This document shows positions 34,225 to 46,972 of a DNA stretch of 64,000 nt, one piece after another. Source of the DNA: Amaurobius ferox (lineage: Eukaryota > Arthropoda > Arachnida > Araneae > Amaurobiidae). The stretch is from the NCBI GenBank assembly GCA_951213105.1, contig OX578152.1, forward strand, positions 98,926,568 to 98,990,567, in the 5' to 3' direction. The position numbers were made by a program, and so were the translations under genes. Below the pieces are notes generated by a model, which saw nothing but the letters and a program-made list of their open reading frames with translations, ran no database searches and was not told where the DNA came from. Within the stretch, counting starts at the first letter, position 1; every line of letters begins with the position of its first letter.

Positions 34225-37200
34225 CTGAAATTAAAAAGAGTATAATGGAATGTTAAAAAGGATGCTGAATTGTAATGCAGTGTAAACACCATATAACTTT
34301 CTGATACTTCCTTGAAGAAAGCTGGCATAGGATAACTATGTGACTACGATATTCTTGGGAGTGTTTCGAGTCCTCTTTCTCAGGTCTAAAGCAGTGTGTA
34401 CTCTTAAGGGGACGGTGGACGTTGAAAATTTTTTTATATATTTATTGACTTAGAAACATGAAAATTTGTATACATATTCCTCTTAACATTACTATATACA
34501 ATACCTTTCAATTTTGTTATAATTTTGTATTTTTTTTTAATTTAATTTTTTTTAACGAAAATTTGAAAATGCTCCTTGCGTGCCATTTGTTCACATTTTT
34601 GATTCATTTTACATTATGATCACTCGGAAACATATTATGAACAAATTTGAGTATTCGTTTTTAAATCCCTTAGAAAGTTAATTTTTTAAAAATATTTTTC
34701 TGCATTAAAACTTAATTTTCATCATTTAATGAGGTTCTTATTCACTTTTAATTGCCTTAATAAAGTCCAATTATAAAATGCATTCCCAGTTTCATTAAAA
34801 AGTATGAGAGGTGTCTTCTTGCCAAATTTCATGCATCTCAGACAAAAATTAAGACGCATGGCGCATTTTAAAAATGTAAAATTTTTGAAAATTTTGTTTC
34901 GAAAAAATGCATTTAACCTTTTGCTGCGTCCTGGACGCCAATGCCTGCAAAGGGGGATCGAACTGTTTAGGATAGGGTATGTCAAATACCTGTCTTTTTG
35001 GAAGGTTCTTCGTTTGGGATGGACGCTGTCCCACCCGTAAGCAAAAGGTTAAATGTGTAAAATAATGTTATATATTAAAAAGAAAAAACCTTTTTTAGTC
35101 GATTTTTGCTCATTTCAACGTCCACCGTCCCCTTAACAAGAAACAACAGCGACTTGGCTGGCAAAAAGAAATTCGAACAGAGCAAGAATGCCCAAATTGA
35201 AAATTTGCCATCGGGTGGTATCAGCCATAAAACTAATACGAAAGTCAAACATAAACATATCAAGTTAGGCCGATAAATGATCCCCTGCCCAGGCACATGG
35301 CGAGGGAAGAGGGACTAAAAGGCAGCATTAAAATGAGATTTTAAACAAGTGGTTTTTACCTCTCCCTATCACATTCACCGATTAATATCTCCCTGTCTAA
35401 CTACTTCAACTTCCTCTTTTCCGGTCTATTCCATTCCACTTTATCACTCTTACGTGGAACAACCCGATAGCAAATGCTTTTGGGTGTTCCGGCTCTGTTC
35501 GAATTTCTCCTTGCCTGATAAATAGCAACTGTTTCTTAACGGTTGTTTGAAAAAGAACATACAGTTTTTGAACTGAGGAAGAGGGTTGAAAACATCCTCG
35601 AAACAGTGGTAGTCACCTAATTGTCGCATGGCTGCTGTATCCAGGGGAGTATTGGAAAGTTACATTTCCAGAAGTAGAGTTTCATTTACTGCCATGGTGA
35701 ACAATTATCAATAATATAAACACCTTGATTTATCTGTCTATCTATCTTTGGGTAACGCTGTTACAAAATGTTGTCAAACGTGTTTCAATCACGGCTGAAC
35801 ATTTCATGAACTCTGGAGCTGTACGAGCGTATGCCGTCAGATACTGAAAGTGAGTCCATGATATGGGCGGCCTGTTTCTTACATAATGCAATAACTATAC
35901 TTCTTTCACAGCAAAAAAAAAAAAAAACTGCGAGGAAGCCATGGAGCTTTACGTAGCGTATGACATCAGATACTGAAAGTGAGACCATGATGTTTTTTAT
36001 TTCTTATCATTTTATAAATTTTTATTTGAGATATAGGATTCAACTCGGTAAACAAACTCAACAAAAATAGGAAACTTTCTTGAGTGTTTTGTTTATTATT
36101 TATAAGGCAGAATGCCGGAGAATCACAATAGCTTATTAAGATAAATTCAATTACATGGTAAATAGAGAGAGAGGTGACGATTATTATTATTTTTTAAAAG
36201 GACACTTTCTTTTTTAATTTTTTACACAACTTTTTTTTTAATGACAACATTTTTATTTTTGAACTAGCAGCATACCCGTTCTTCGTATGGAGTATATAAT
36301 ATAAAGAAACTTATAATTCGCAATCAGGTGCAAATTCTGTTAAAATATTAAATTTATTGCTCCTAAGGAGAAGTTTAAGAATATCTGTTCTCACTATGCA
36401 AAATTATCTTCACGGGCAGATCTGAAGAATAAAGCATCCTGGCCCCTTTTGTAAGCAAATTTATAAAAAAAAAGAGGGAATTGAATAAATATATGCAACC
36501 CCGTACTACTTATATTGCCGCAGATTAGAAAATATGCCAGTGTGTTAGTAGAAAATTACCCGTATTACAATATGAGTCTCAAAAATCTTTGCCAAAATAA
36601 AAGAGATGACGTAATAAATTGAAAATATCAATAATCCCCGTATTCTTTATACCAAAAAGTCGTAATTCCATTCTCTGTTTTCACTATGCAAATATATAGC
36701 AAAACATATGCCAATATACCTGTACTACTTATATTCTCGTAAATTAGAAGATATACGAGTGTATTTGTAGAAGATTACTCGTACAACGTACAATATATGA
36801 GTTTAAACATTTTTTGTCATAATTGCATAATAACTTCAAAATATCAATAATCCCTGAATCAATAATCCCCGAAAATATCAATAATAATAACGTTTAAACC
36901 TGAAGACCGTAATTGATATTATCCAGTCAAAAATGCTATAAGAAAAATTAAATCGTTCTTTTCTAAAATATATTTTTATATCCATTTATTTATTATTCAA
37001 ATTGAAAAAATAATAATTAAAATTAACAGACAGATTTAATTTAATTGCGTTTCTGAGCAACATGATATAAGATAGAATCTTCCTCATAAACTGCGAAATT
37101 AAATAACCATTTTGATTTCTTTATACTTTTCATCGTTCAGTAAAAGCTTGTATAAAATAAACCATGGAGATAGATTTCCCATTTAAATCATGTTTCAAAC

Positions 37201-40200
37201 AATTCATGTTTTCAGAAAGTGACTAATTAGCGCAAAAAATCTCCCATCAAACTCAGAGATAAAGTTTTAATTCACTTTCAAACGATTTTCAAGTTTTTAG
37301 TTTGGATAAACCACGGAGTTAGAGAGTAGATCTCCTAGGAAAAAGTTTCGTTTTTCATTAATATCTCGACAACTCCTGGACTCAGATGATCGAAACTTGG
37401 GCTAAATTAATGGGAGGCTATTTTAAGGCTATCCACAAAATTTCATCAAATTCGGTTCAGCCGTTCTCCCGTGATGATGAGTTAAACGAAAATTTCGTTT
37501 CTTACTAATATCTCGAGAACCACTGATCGTAGAAACTCCAAACATGGACTAAATTTTAAGTGGGACTATTTTCAGGCTACCCACAACATTTCATCAAATT
37601 CGGTTCAGCCGTTCTCTCGTGATGACGAGACAAGCAGACAGACAGATTTTCAATTTTATTTATAGAGATTCATATTAGCACTACACAATTTGATTTTTTA
37701 GATGCCTTTCACTTACCCTCTGCGAATTTAATATCTTACACAAGTCTATTTGCCTCATATGTTCTATTATTTCAATTCATTTCCTAATATATTTAATTTT
37801 TAATACATAGTAAAATTATGCTTGAAACCTGTTTCGAGTGAATTTTAACAAGTTTAAATTTTATTTTTAAATTTGTGGGTTTTAGTTTTACAGAGAACTT
37901 TCAAGAAGTTCCAATTTATTTCTTTTATTTCATCATCATTTCACATAACTATGAAATTTATTAAATAAACTTTTGTTATAGTGGAATTTTTATACTGCCA
38001 AAAGTGTACTATGTCTATTAAAATGTAATGAAATACAACGGTTGAGATGAAGTTGACCATGATGAGATTTCTTGACTAAATGTAAGATATAAGCAAAATA
38101 AATATGGTTTGACTTGCAGTAATCGAGCTTAGGGCCTAATTGCTTTTGAGGGCCTCTACCAAACATTTTAATATATAATTATACCGTTTATAGCAATTAA
38201 ATGTTTAAAGCAAATGGCATAATGGGAACATTAAATTTGCTGATAGGCAGAATATTGTTTTTAGAATTTTGCTGAAATGTTCTTAAGAAGTTATTGGCTA
38301 TTATCATTTATTTTTAAAAGTTTTAAGCCATTAAGACATAATTAGAAGTTTTAGGCCATAAGACAGCCCCGTTCATAAATAAGGCCCTGTGATAAATCCG
38401 TCCATAATTTCGATTCTGAAATATACTTAATGGCATATTAAAAGTGAAGTGGACAATTGTGAAGTAACGGATATCAAAGCAAAATTTTAGGGATGGCATC
38501 ATTATTCCTTTTCAAAAGATATGGTTTATATAGTTAAGATTTTTTAGATATGGTATTTTTGATCTATATTCTTAAGATATGGTCTCAGTGAAAGTTTAGG
38601 TTTGGAAGGATGAAGTTAGCCTTTAACTTACCTCGAGTGCAGCCACTCCGCATCCAATGGCGACAAATATTATGCTGGTATTTTTCACAAATTCTTCGAG
38701 CTTGAGTAAGCATCCCTGTAATAAGTGGGAAAAACAAATGAATAAAGATCATGGGAAAGAATAAAAATTAGCATTTTAAAGGGCATATTGTTTGCTTAAT
38801 ATTAATTTTTTTTATTGTATCATACAAAATGCATTATTTGGGCGGAACGCTTATAGTACCCTTGATGTTGGCCTAGAATGGTTTGTGGCTCTTTATCACA
38901 GGTCATACTTTTAACCACAGAACCTCCAAATTTTGATTGCTTAAAATTCAAAAGAATAATGATATTTTTTGCTGTTTTATACTATATAGTACAGAAAAAG
39001 TATAGATTTCCTGAAAATTTTCGAATTCGAGATTTAGGCGGTTAAGCACGTTTCAAGACCTCCCGAATCCAAGTTGAACTCTTCTGAAAAAATGTCCGTT
39101 TGTATGCAGTGTATGTATGTGTACGTTTGCGTGTGTATCTATGCCTGTTTGGTGTGGTGGGAAATTCATCAATGTATGCACCTACCATTTACACACTTTA
39201 TATGTTCCGGCCGTCCATTAAGCTGCTCTATGTCTTAGGATGAGTCGGTCGGCCTGGGCTTTCGACACTTTATATATAAGGCTAACGGTCCTGCCGTGCT
39301 GAAAACACCGGTTCTCTTTAGATCACCGAAGTCAAGCAGTATCGGAAGCGGTTAGTACTTGGGTGGGTGACCACCTGGGAACACCGCGTGCTGTTGGCAC
39401 ATTTCGGGCACGGTAGCCCGGTGGTTTGCGCGCTGGTTTGCACGCTGCCCAAACTGCCACCGTGTTCATGCGGAGTACGATCACGTTAAACATGTGGGTC
39501 CGAAAATCCTTCCGAGAGGTTGGTGGTAGGGAAAGGAGGGTACGGTCCCTGTGGATGCCTCCCTCACTGGGCTCCGGTCTAAATTGGGTGGTACTTCCCG
39601 GCCGTCCAAACAGTTACCTTACACCTTTCTGGTAGGTCGGACGGTCTGGGTCTCAACAACAACATTCCAATTCTAACCTAAGAGCACCTCTAAGATTGAG
39701 CTCTACGTAAAATTCTATTTCCATAATTTCCCAAATCTATTAGATTGGAGGGGAAAAGCAACTTTGTTTTGCCCTGAGTATTTAATATTTGACTCTCATA
39801 GAGTCCTCGATCATCTTTGACGGTCTCGTTCCTGGCTCCCAAATCATGTTGAGAGCTGAAACGCAGTGCACAGTTTCATGGCGAAAAAGGCGATGCGAGC
39901 AGGCAGATTTTCTTGCCAAAAAGGGTACTGTTTGCAAAACGAGAAACTTCTTTTCTTACGACAAAATTATTTATAAAACAATTTATGAATTGAAACATGA
40001 ATTGAAAAGTAAAATCGGTAACAAGCATGGGACAGGATGTCTTCTGGATGTTTTTCGCCTGTTAACCGGGCGTAACTGTCTTACTGCACATGTGTACTGT
40101 ATTGACATTTCTACTGAAGCTGCCTGTCCACTGCATGATGCTAAACCTATGGACAAACACCACCTGCGTCGTTGTGGAGTCCTCCACGGTGCTACTGAGG

Positions 40201-43200
40201 TTTCTAGATATAGGGAGGCGAGAGGGCTATTGGGGCGAATACCTTCGGTTATCTTTTGAACTTTTGCCATTTTTCGCATTGTTTGTTCTTTTATCTACTG
40301 TTATTCTTATCCTTTTTAAGTTAGTATTTTTGTACTTTTGCATTTTGCTCATGTGTCCCAACCATCACAAATAATAATAATAATAATAATAATAAATAAC
40401 TAGAAAGATGTTGTAGTAATTCTCATAATTAGAACTCGAATGATTCGATTACATTATTGCGCCATACGTTATTCATCTACTGTTATTCTTATCCTTTTTA
40501 TGTTAGTATTTTTGTACTTTTGCATTTTGCTCATGTGCCCCAACTATCACAAATAATAATAATAATAATAAAAAATAACTAGAAAGACGTTGTAGTAATT
40601 CTCATAATTAGAACTCGAATGATTCGATTACATTATTGCGCCATACGTTATTCATCGAATTCGAATACTTACATTATTACGCCGCATACATTATTGGAAC
40701 AAATAGAACTTATTAAAAAAAGTTGTAACTTAATTTTTTAAGAGTGTTTGTTAGTTTTTGCTCTCCCAGGCCTACTGACTAGTCATTACATAAACAATAA
40801 TATCGGCTCTATCTTACTTCGTAGTGTCTGAAATGAACATTTTCTGCCGGTTTATCTGACTGGCACCAAGTGCTGTTCAGAGGCTTCGGGTCCAGATGGT
40901 CGTCGTTCGACAGAAGGCAGCAGGTCTTGGAAACCTGGTCTCCTTTTCCGAGATCTTGGACTTTCCAAGCGCTGTCCTCATAGTCCTCGGGACCGAAGAT
41001 TCCGCAACAGTTGAACTGTGGAAAGTATTTTTATGTTAAACCAGCTCGTTCTTCGTACGGAACATAAAATGTAAAACTTAAAATGTATGAAACTTAAAAT
41101 TCATTTTATGAAACTTAAAATTAATTTTATGAAACTTAAAATTAATTTTATGAAACTTAAAATTCATTGTATGAAACTTAAAATTCATTGTATAAAGCTT
41201 AAAATTCATTGTATGAAACTTAAAATTCATTGTATTAAACTTAAAATTCATTGTATGAAACTTAAAATCCATTGCATGAAACTTAAAATTATTTGTATGA
41301 AACTTAAAATCCATTGCATGAAACTTAAAATTATTTGTATGAAACTTAAAATCCATTGCATGAAACTTAAAATTATTTGTATGAAACTTAAAATTCATTG
41401 CATAACTTAAAATCCATTGCATGAAACTTAAAATTCATTTTATGAAACTTAAAATTAATTTTATGAAACTTAAAATTAATTTTATGAAACTTAAAATTAA
41501 TTTTATGAAACTTAAAATTATTTGTATGAAACTTAAAATTCATTGCATGAAACTTAAAATTAATTGTATGAAACTTAAAATTCATTGTATTAAACTTAAA
41601 ATTCATTGCATGAAACTTGAAATTATTTGTATGAAACTTAAAATCCATTGCATGAAACTTAAAATTATTTGTATGAAACTTAAAATTGTATGAAACTTAA
41701 AATTCGTTGTATGAAACTTAAAAATTAATTGTATGAAACTTAAAATTAATTGCATGAAACTTAAAATGCACAATTTGCGGATGGACTTTTAATATTTGGA
41801 GTCTATCTTTTAGATATTGTTATGAACATGTAAAATGTCTTCCCTGGAGGTCCTTTTGAGAACCAGGAGGGAAAACCACCTTTATAGGCAGCCATTTACA
41901 TTACGTCAATGTAGGGTTTCCATATTTGTACACTCGGGACAGGGTTCTCAAATTTTGCAATATGTCGCCAATTTGTTAACATTTCAAAGGTACTAGAACT
42001 TTCTCGAAATAATTAATATTGAAGACACCAGTCCCTTCTGGACGTTTCTACGAAGGGTATATAAAATGAGTCGTCGCTCAGTTGGAGAGCAGTTGACGTG
42101 ATACGAGCTACATTTAATTTTTATGGAATGGTTAACATGAAGGCGGACAAAAGAATGCCTAATTTTTAATTTTAAGCTACACGAAGGCTACCCATCAGAA
42201 TTTCATGAAATTTAGTGTAGCCGTTCTCCCGCGATGATGAGACAAATAAGCAAACAAACAGACAAATGGATTTTCTAATTTATTTATATAGATAACTTAA
42301 AAAGAGGCTTAACAGATTTGCATATATTTTCACTAATTTGTTAAGTTTAATAGGGACCAGATAAATGGTTAAACCATTTAAGATTTTGTACCTGGTTAGA
42401 TTTTTTTCAATATCATCCGGGGCAATGCCAGGCATTTCTGATAGCAAAATATATACATTTGATAACAAATAAATTATGAATATATATTTGAGAGACAATT
42501 TTTTAACATATATGCGGGTCGAGATAATCCTCCTCCCTCTCAAAAAACGGCGGTGGATCCATTCCAGTGGAGCAGAAATGATTCTACGTAAATAAAGTCT
42601 TGTAAAATAAAACTTCAACAAAATTTCCATTCATCTATGGTGGCCTTTCACTTTCTACGAATTACTGGGGTACGTTCGTAGCAAGCTAAAATATTGAAAT
42701 TAGAACCATCTTTTCAAAATTAATCATTATAAAAATATTCGAAATCCAATTGCATATCTTTGTAAAGCTTTCAAAGGGCTAACTCGCTTATTGTTCATAG
42801 CTAGCATTTCTATTTTTCTAGATATAAGCATTCAAAACTTTAAAATCTGAAAATTTTCAATCGTCTTTGAATTGACAAGACGATTGCTCGAAAACTATAA
42901 AACTGTAATAGCAAATTATTGATACAGAATCTGTATTTCCTACTAAACCTTTTAGTCACTTACTGTTTATATCTATATTTTATAGTTTAGAAGATATTTT
43001 GAATTAAAGCAAGTAAAGTGCGAAGCAAAAACTCGTTCGAACAAAACTTTTATTCTTTTTTACTGTTATTATTATTATTATTATTATTAAATAGTCTAAA
43101 ATATTCAAATATAAAAATTATTTTTGTTTATTAACAAATAGTACCCTATTTTCCACAAGTATAAATTGCTTACATTTTTATCTATTAGGTACAGAGATAT

Positions 43201-46200
43201 AAATGTCCAAAGTTTTTAATATTATTATTATTATTAGATATTATTATTATTATTAAATATTATTATTATTATTAAATACTATTATTAATATTATTAAGTA
43301 GTTTAAAATATTAAAATATAAAAATTGTTTTTGTATATTAACAAATGGTACCGTACCTACTATTATTTTATTAAATAGTTTAAATTATTAAAATATAAAA
43401 ATTATTTTTTATAGTAACAAATAGCATCCTATTTTCAACAAGTGTACATTATTTGCATTTTTATCTATTAGGTTCAGAGATATAAACGTCTAAAGTGTTT
43501 ACATTTTTCTGTAATGTTCGATTTTATGTATGGATATGTGTGGATAGATTTTCCGACAATAACGATATTTACATTGGAAATATATATTATGACAATATAT
43601 AGATTCCGATGACTGGCAGGAGACAGAAGTACTGCCAGAACCAAAATATACAGATAATTGTGAAAGTAGAAAAACAATCACCTTGGTTTGAGCAAAATCA
43701 ATAGCTTCTGTCGTTTGCCCGTTGATACCGTAATTCTCTTTGAGCATAGTTGACAAATCCTCCAATCTGCCAAGAGTCTACAATAAAACGTACAGTTACA
43801 GTTGGGTAGCTCCACACATTTAACATACATCTAACATATAATTAACATCAAGGTCGTATCCAGAAATTTCATTTCGGGGGTGGGGTGGGGGTGGGTGTCC
43901 ACAGTATAGTGTACTTTCAATCCAAAGAAATGTTTGAAAAAAACTAACTAAACTAAAACTTGTCTAAATTGAACTGGTTCACAATTGAACGAGAAAACAC
44001 GAGAGCACAGGCAAGGACGTATCCAGAAATTTCATTTCGGAGGGGGGGGGGGGGGGGGGACCCCCTCTATGAATGCGTCATTGTATAACATCATTAATGA
44101 TAGGATTATAATATATGGAATCATGTTATGCATATTAAGGAAATTTTACGAAAATCGAACTAACTAAATGTAAAATAATTTTATCTGTATGTATATACAA
44201 GGTAGGATCCAAAAGTTCGGAGATTGTGCTGATATCTCCAACCCTGATTGGAGGAGAGAGGGAACTATTTTACCATGGCGTAGAGGCACATGTGACGCGA
44301 GATGTGAAAAGGAAGAAGCAGGTTTTTTCAGACAATGCGTGTCAGTGCACTGTAGTCGTTCGCGTTCGTCGGTGCACTATTTCTGTCGGCGATGCTTCTT
44401 CCTGCTTCTTCCTTTTCACACCTTGCGTCACATGTGTCTCTACGCCACGGTAAAATAGTTCCCCTCTCCTCCAATCAGGGTTGGAGATATCAGCACAGTC
44501 TCCGAACTTTATGATCCTACCTTGAATTTGGTATTTTATAGTGGCTGGTCGCTTACTTATCTGATATCTAGCGACAGCGTAGAACAGTTTCACACGAAGC
44601 ACACCCCGAAATAAGACTTCGGAATAATTTCATTTAAGGTCTTAATCACGGGTTTATAATTGGTAAGCTGCGGGTTCAGGATCTCTCGACGCACGCCAGT
44701 CGCTACGGTGATAAGACTGGACGTACGAAGACAAAACCTTCTAAAATTGTCAACGTTGCCATCCGTTCAGGAAGCGATGGCAAGTACCGAGACGGTCCAG
44801 ATAAGTTCCGGAGAGTACTTAGCCCACTCGCAACCTGAAACAGTTAAAACTCTTATCCCCCAACCCCCCAAACCTCTTCCTTGAGTTCCTAAAATGTTTT
44901 AAAGAACTTGCAAATTAGATCAACATTTCGGATATTCAAACTCTCCTTAGTGTCGTAACAACCCAAATTCTAAAAGTCGAAGACGACCCCCCCACCCCTC
45001 CCTTCAAACAACTTTCCAAATAATTAAATTGATATCAGACTTAAAAACCCTCAAACATCCGCAAAATTAACTAATTTTCCCATGTTAGTTTCTTTGATTC
45101 AACAGATCAGCTGCAGCCACATCTACTCTCTTTTCTGATGCATTTACTGCCTCTACTCTCTGTTCTGAAGCATAAGACAAGACTCCATAGGCCCTGTCCA
45201 CTTGTGGGCGGTCCTTGTGGACTTTCACTTTACGATCTACGACTCAAATTATACCAAAGACTCAGGATTTTACAATAATACATATTGAAGATTACGGCAC
45301 AACCTGCCAAGTGCTTCCGACCCAATAGTCGTTGCCGTCCTCTTCACTCACGCCAAACAGCAAACAACTCCAACTATCCGGTGTCATCTCTTATCCACAT
45401 GACTGAGTTTTAAGCAGCAAATTTATCCCTATTCCATAAGAGGTCTAACCTGACTTATCTATCCTCACATGCTCCCTCTTTCATTCTTTCTTACCATTTC
45501 AGATCATAATCTCCCTGAAGGTGTAAGGAAACCGTTTGGACGGCCGGAACTGCCACCCCATTGAGACCGAAACCCAGAGGGAGTGTCAATCACGGGACCG
45601 TACCCATCGTCCCCTGACTCATCCCCTCACAGACGTAAAAGATATATGCTATGTCTATTAAATATATTATATATGTCTATGCATCACCTCTAGGTAGAAT
45701 TTCCGAACCTATAGATGCATCATGCCCATATTCGGCATAGACACGAGGAAAAGTTTTGAGCAACGTCTATCCTCTGCACTGGACTATCCCTGCCCATATG
45801 CTCTCTCTATCGTTGATGTGAAATTATCCTCATGATCAATCTGAGTTTTCTTTTCCACTGTCTCTCAACAGGGGTGTATGTAGCGGCTGCTTTATCATAT
45901 CCAGTGCTTTAGCAAAGAGGGAGGGGAATAGGGGTGTCCGCCCTGGACACCGAACTGGAAGATAGAGAGATTGTCAGAACAGCTGTGACAGCATAAGATT
46001 CGTCGTTATCAACCATCCAACGTGTGACAAACACGGAAGAGACCACAAGGACAATTAATAGGAGACTACGGGAGCGGAATCTATACTCGCGGCGTCCATT
46101 ATGCCGCCTACCACTGACCAGTATGCACTGTCAACAGAGATTGCAATGGTGCCGGGCTCGATCAACTTGGAATTGTTCGGATTGGGAACGAATTGTCTTC

Positions 46201-46908
46201 AGTGATGAGTCTCGTTTCGAACTGAGTCCCGACGACCAGCGCAGACGCGTCTGGAGACAACTCGGACATCGTCGGGATCCTGCTCTTACTGTCACATGCT
46301 ACATGGCCCGACAATAGGGAGTTATGGTCTGGGGTGCCATTTCGTTTGATAGTCGGACCCTTTTAATAGTCCTCCGTGGCACCATCACAGCACAGAGGTA
46401 CGTTGCCGACATTCTACGATCCGTTGTATTGCCATTCCTTTCGCGACACCCCGGGCTAACTTTTCAGCAAGATAATGCCAGGCCCCACATGGCACGCCTC
46501 TCTATTGATTGTCTGCGTGCTTACGAGACTTCCTTGGCCAGCCAGATCTCTCGCCTATTGAGCACATTTGGGCTGAGATGGGGCGTCGCCTGCGACCATC
46601 TAAGAATGTAGATGAATTAGCTCGTCAATTGGAGGCCATTTGGAGCGACATCCCTCAGAACACCATCTGGCAACTTTATGCATCAATGCCACGTCGGGTA
46701 ACAGCTTGTACCAAGGCCAGAGGTGAACCAGCGCCATATTGACGTGCTCACTTTGTGTAGATCCTTCAGTGCAATAAATCATCCAATTGTTCTGAAATTC
46801 TAATCATTTCTTTTTCTGTACATTCACATTACACGTACCAAATTTTGTCTCATTTGGATAATTATTTCTTGGTGCGTCGATTTGTTTGTCTTATAGTGTA
46901 TATATATA

Positions 46909-46972
<64 letters not shown>

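Larger units (their letters stand above)
41043..42292 (+). repeat. Interspersed family C, copy 2, with two insertions
   Basis: Starts agctcgttcttcgtacgg (compare 36272) and ends attttctaatttatttatat then agat. The interior is replaced by the 21-bp minisatellite (41076-41768) and an LTR-like stretch (41818-42118). The closing phrase gccgttctcccgcgatgatg matches copy 1. Confidence 0.6.

Noticed and set aside
35785..35988. Duplicated short frame (SLSVSDGIR-like) as a small protein
   Set aside because: It is a 75-bp direct repeat in an intron with an A-tract between copies, and it has no start or splice context.
39281..39398. Functional 5S rRNA gene
   Set aside because: It runs directly into SINE sequence without a terminator T-run, has small changes from a normal 5S, and a truncated copy of the same fusion occurs at 58857.
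39426..39635. Open frame over the SINE body, also at 58859-59128
   Set aside because: It is the SINE read as protein. Similar frames in different copies reflect shared DNA, not coding constraint.
41078..41693. Four long open frames encoding heptad-like peptides (MKLKIHC and MNFKFHT) on both strands
   Set aside because: They come from a 21-bp minisatellite whose period is a multiple of three. There is no non-repetitive coding sequence and no splice or start context.
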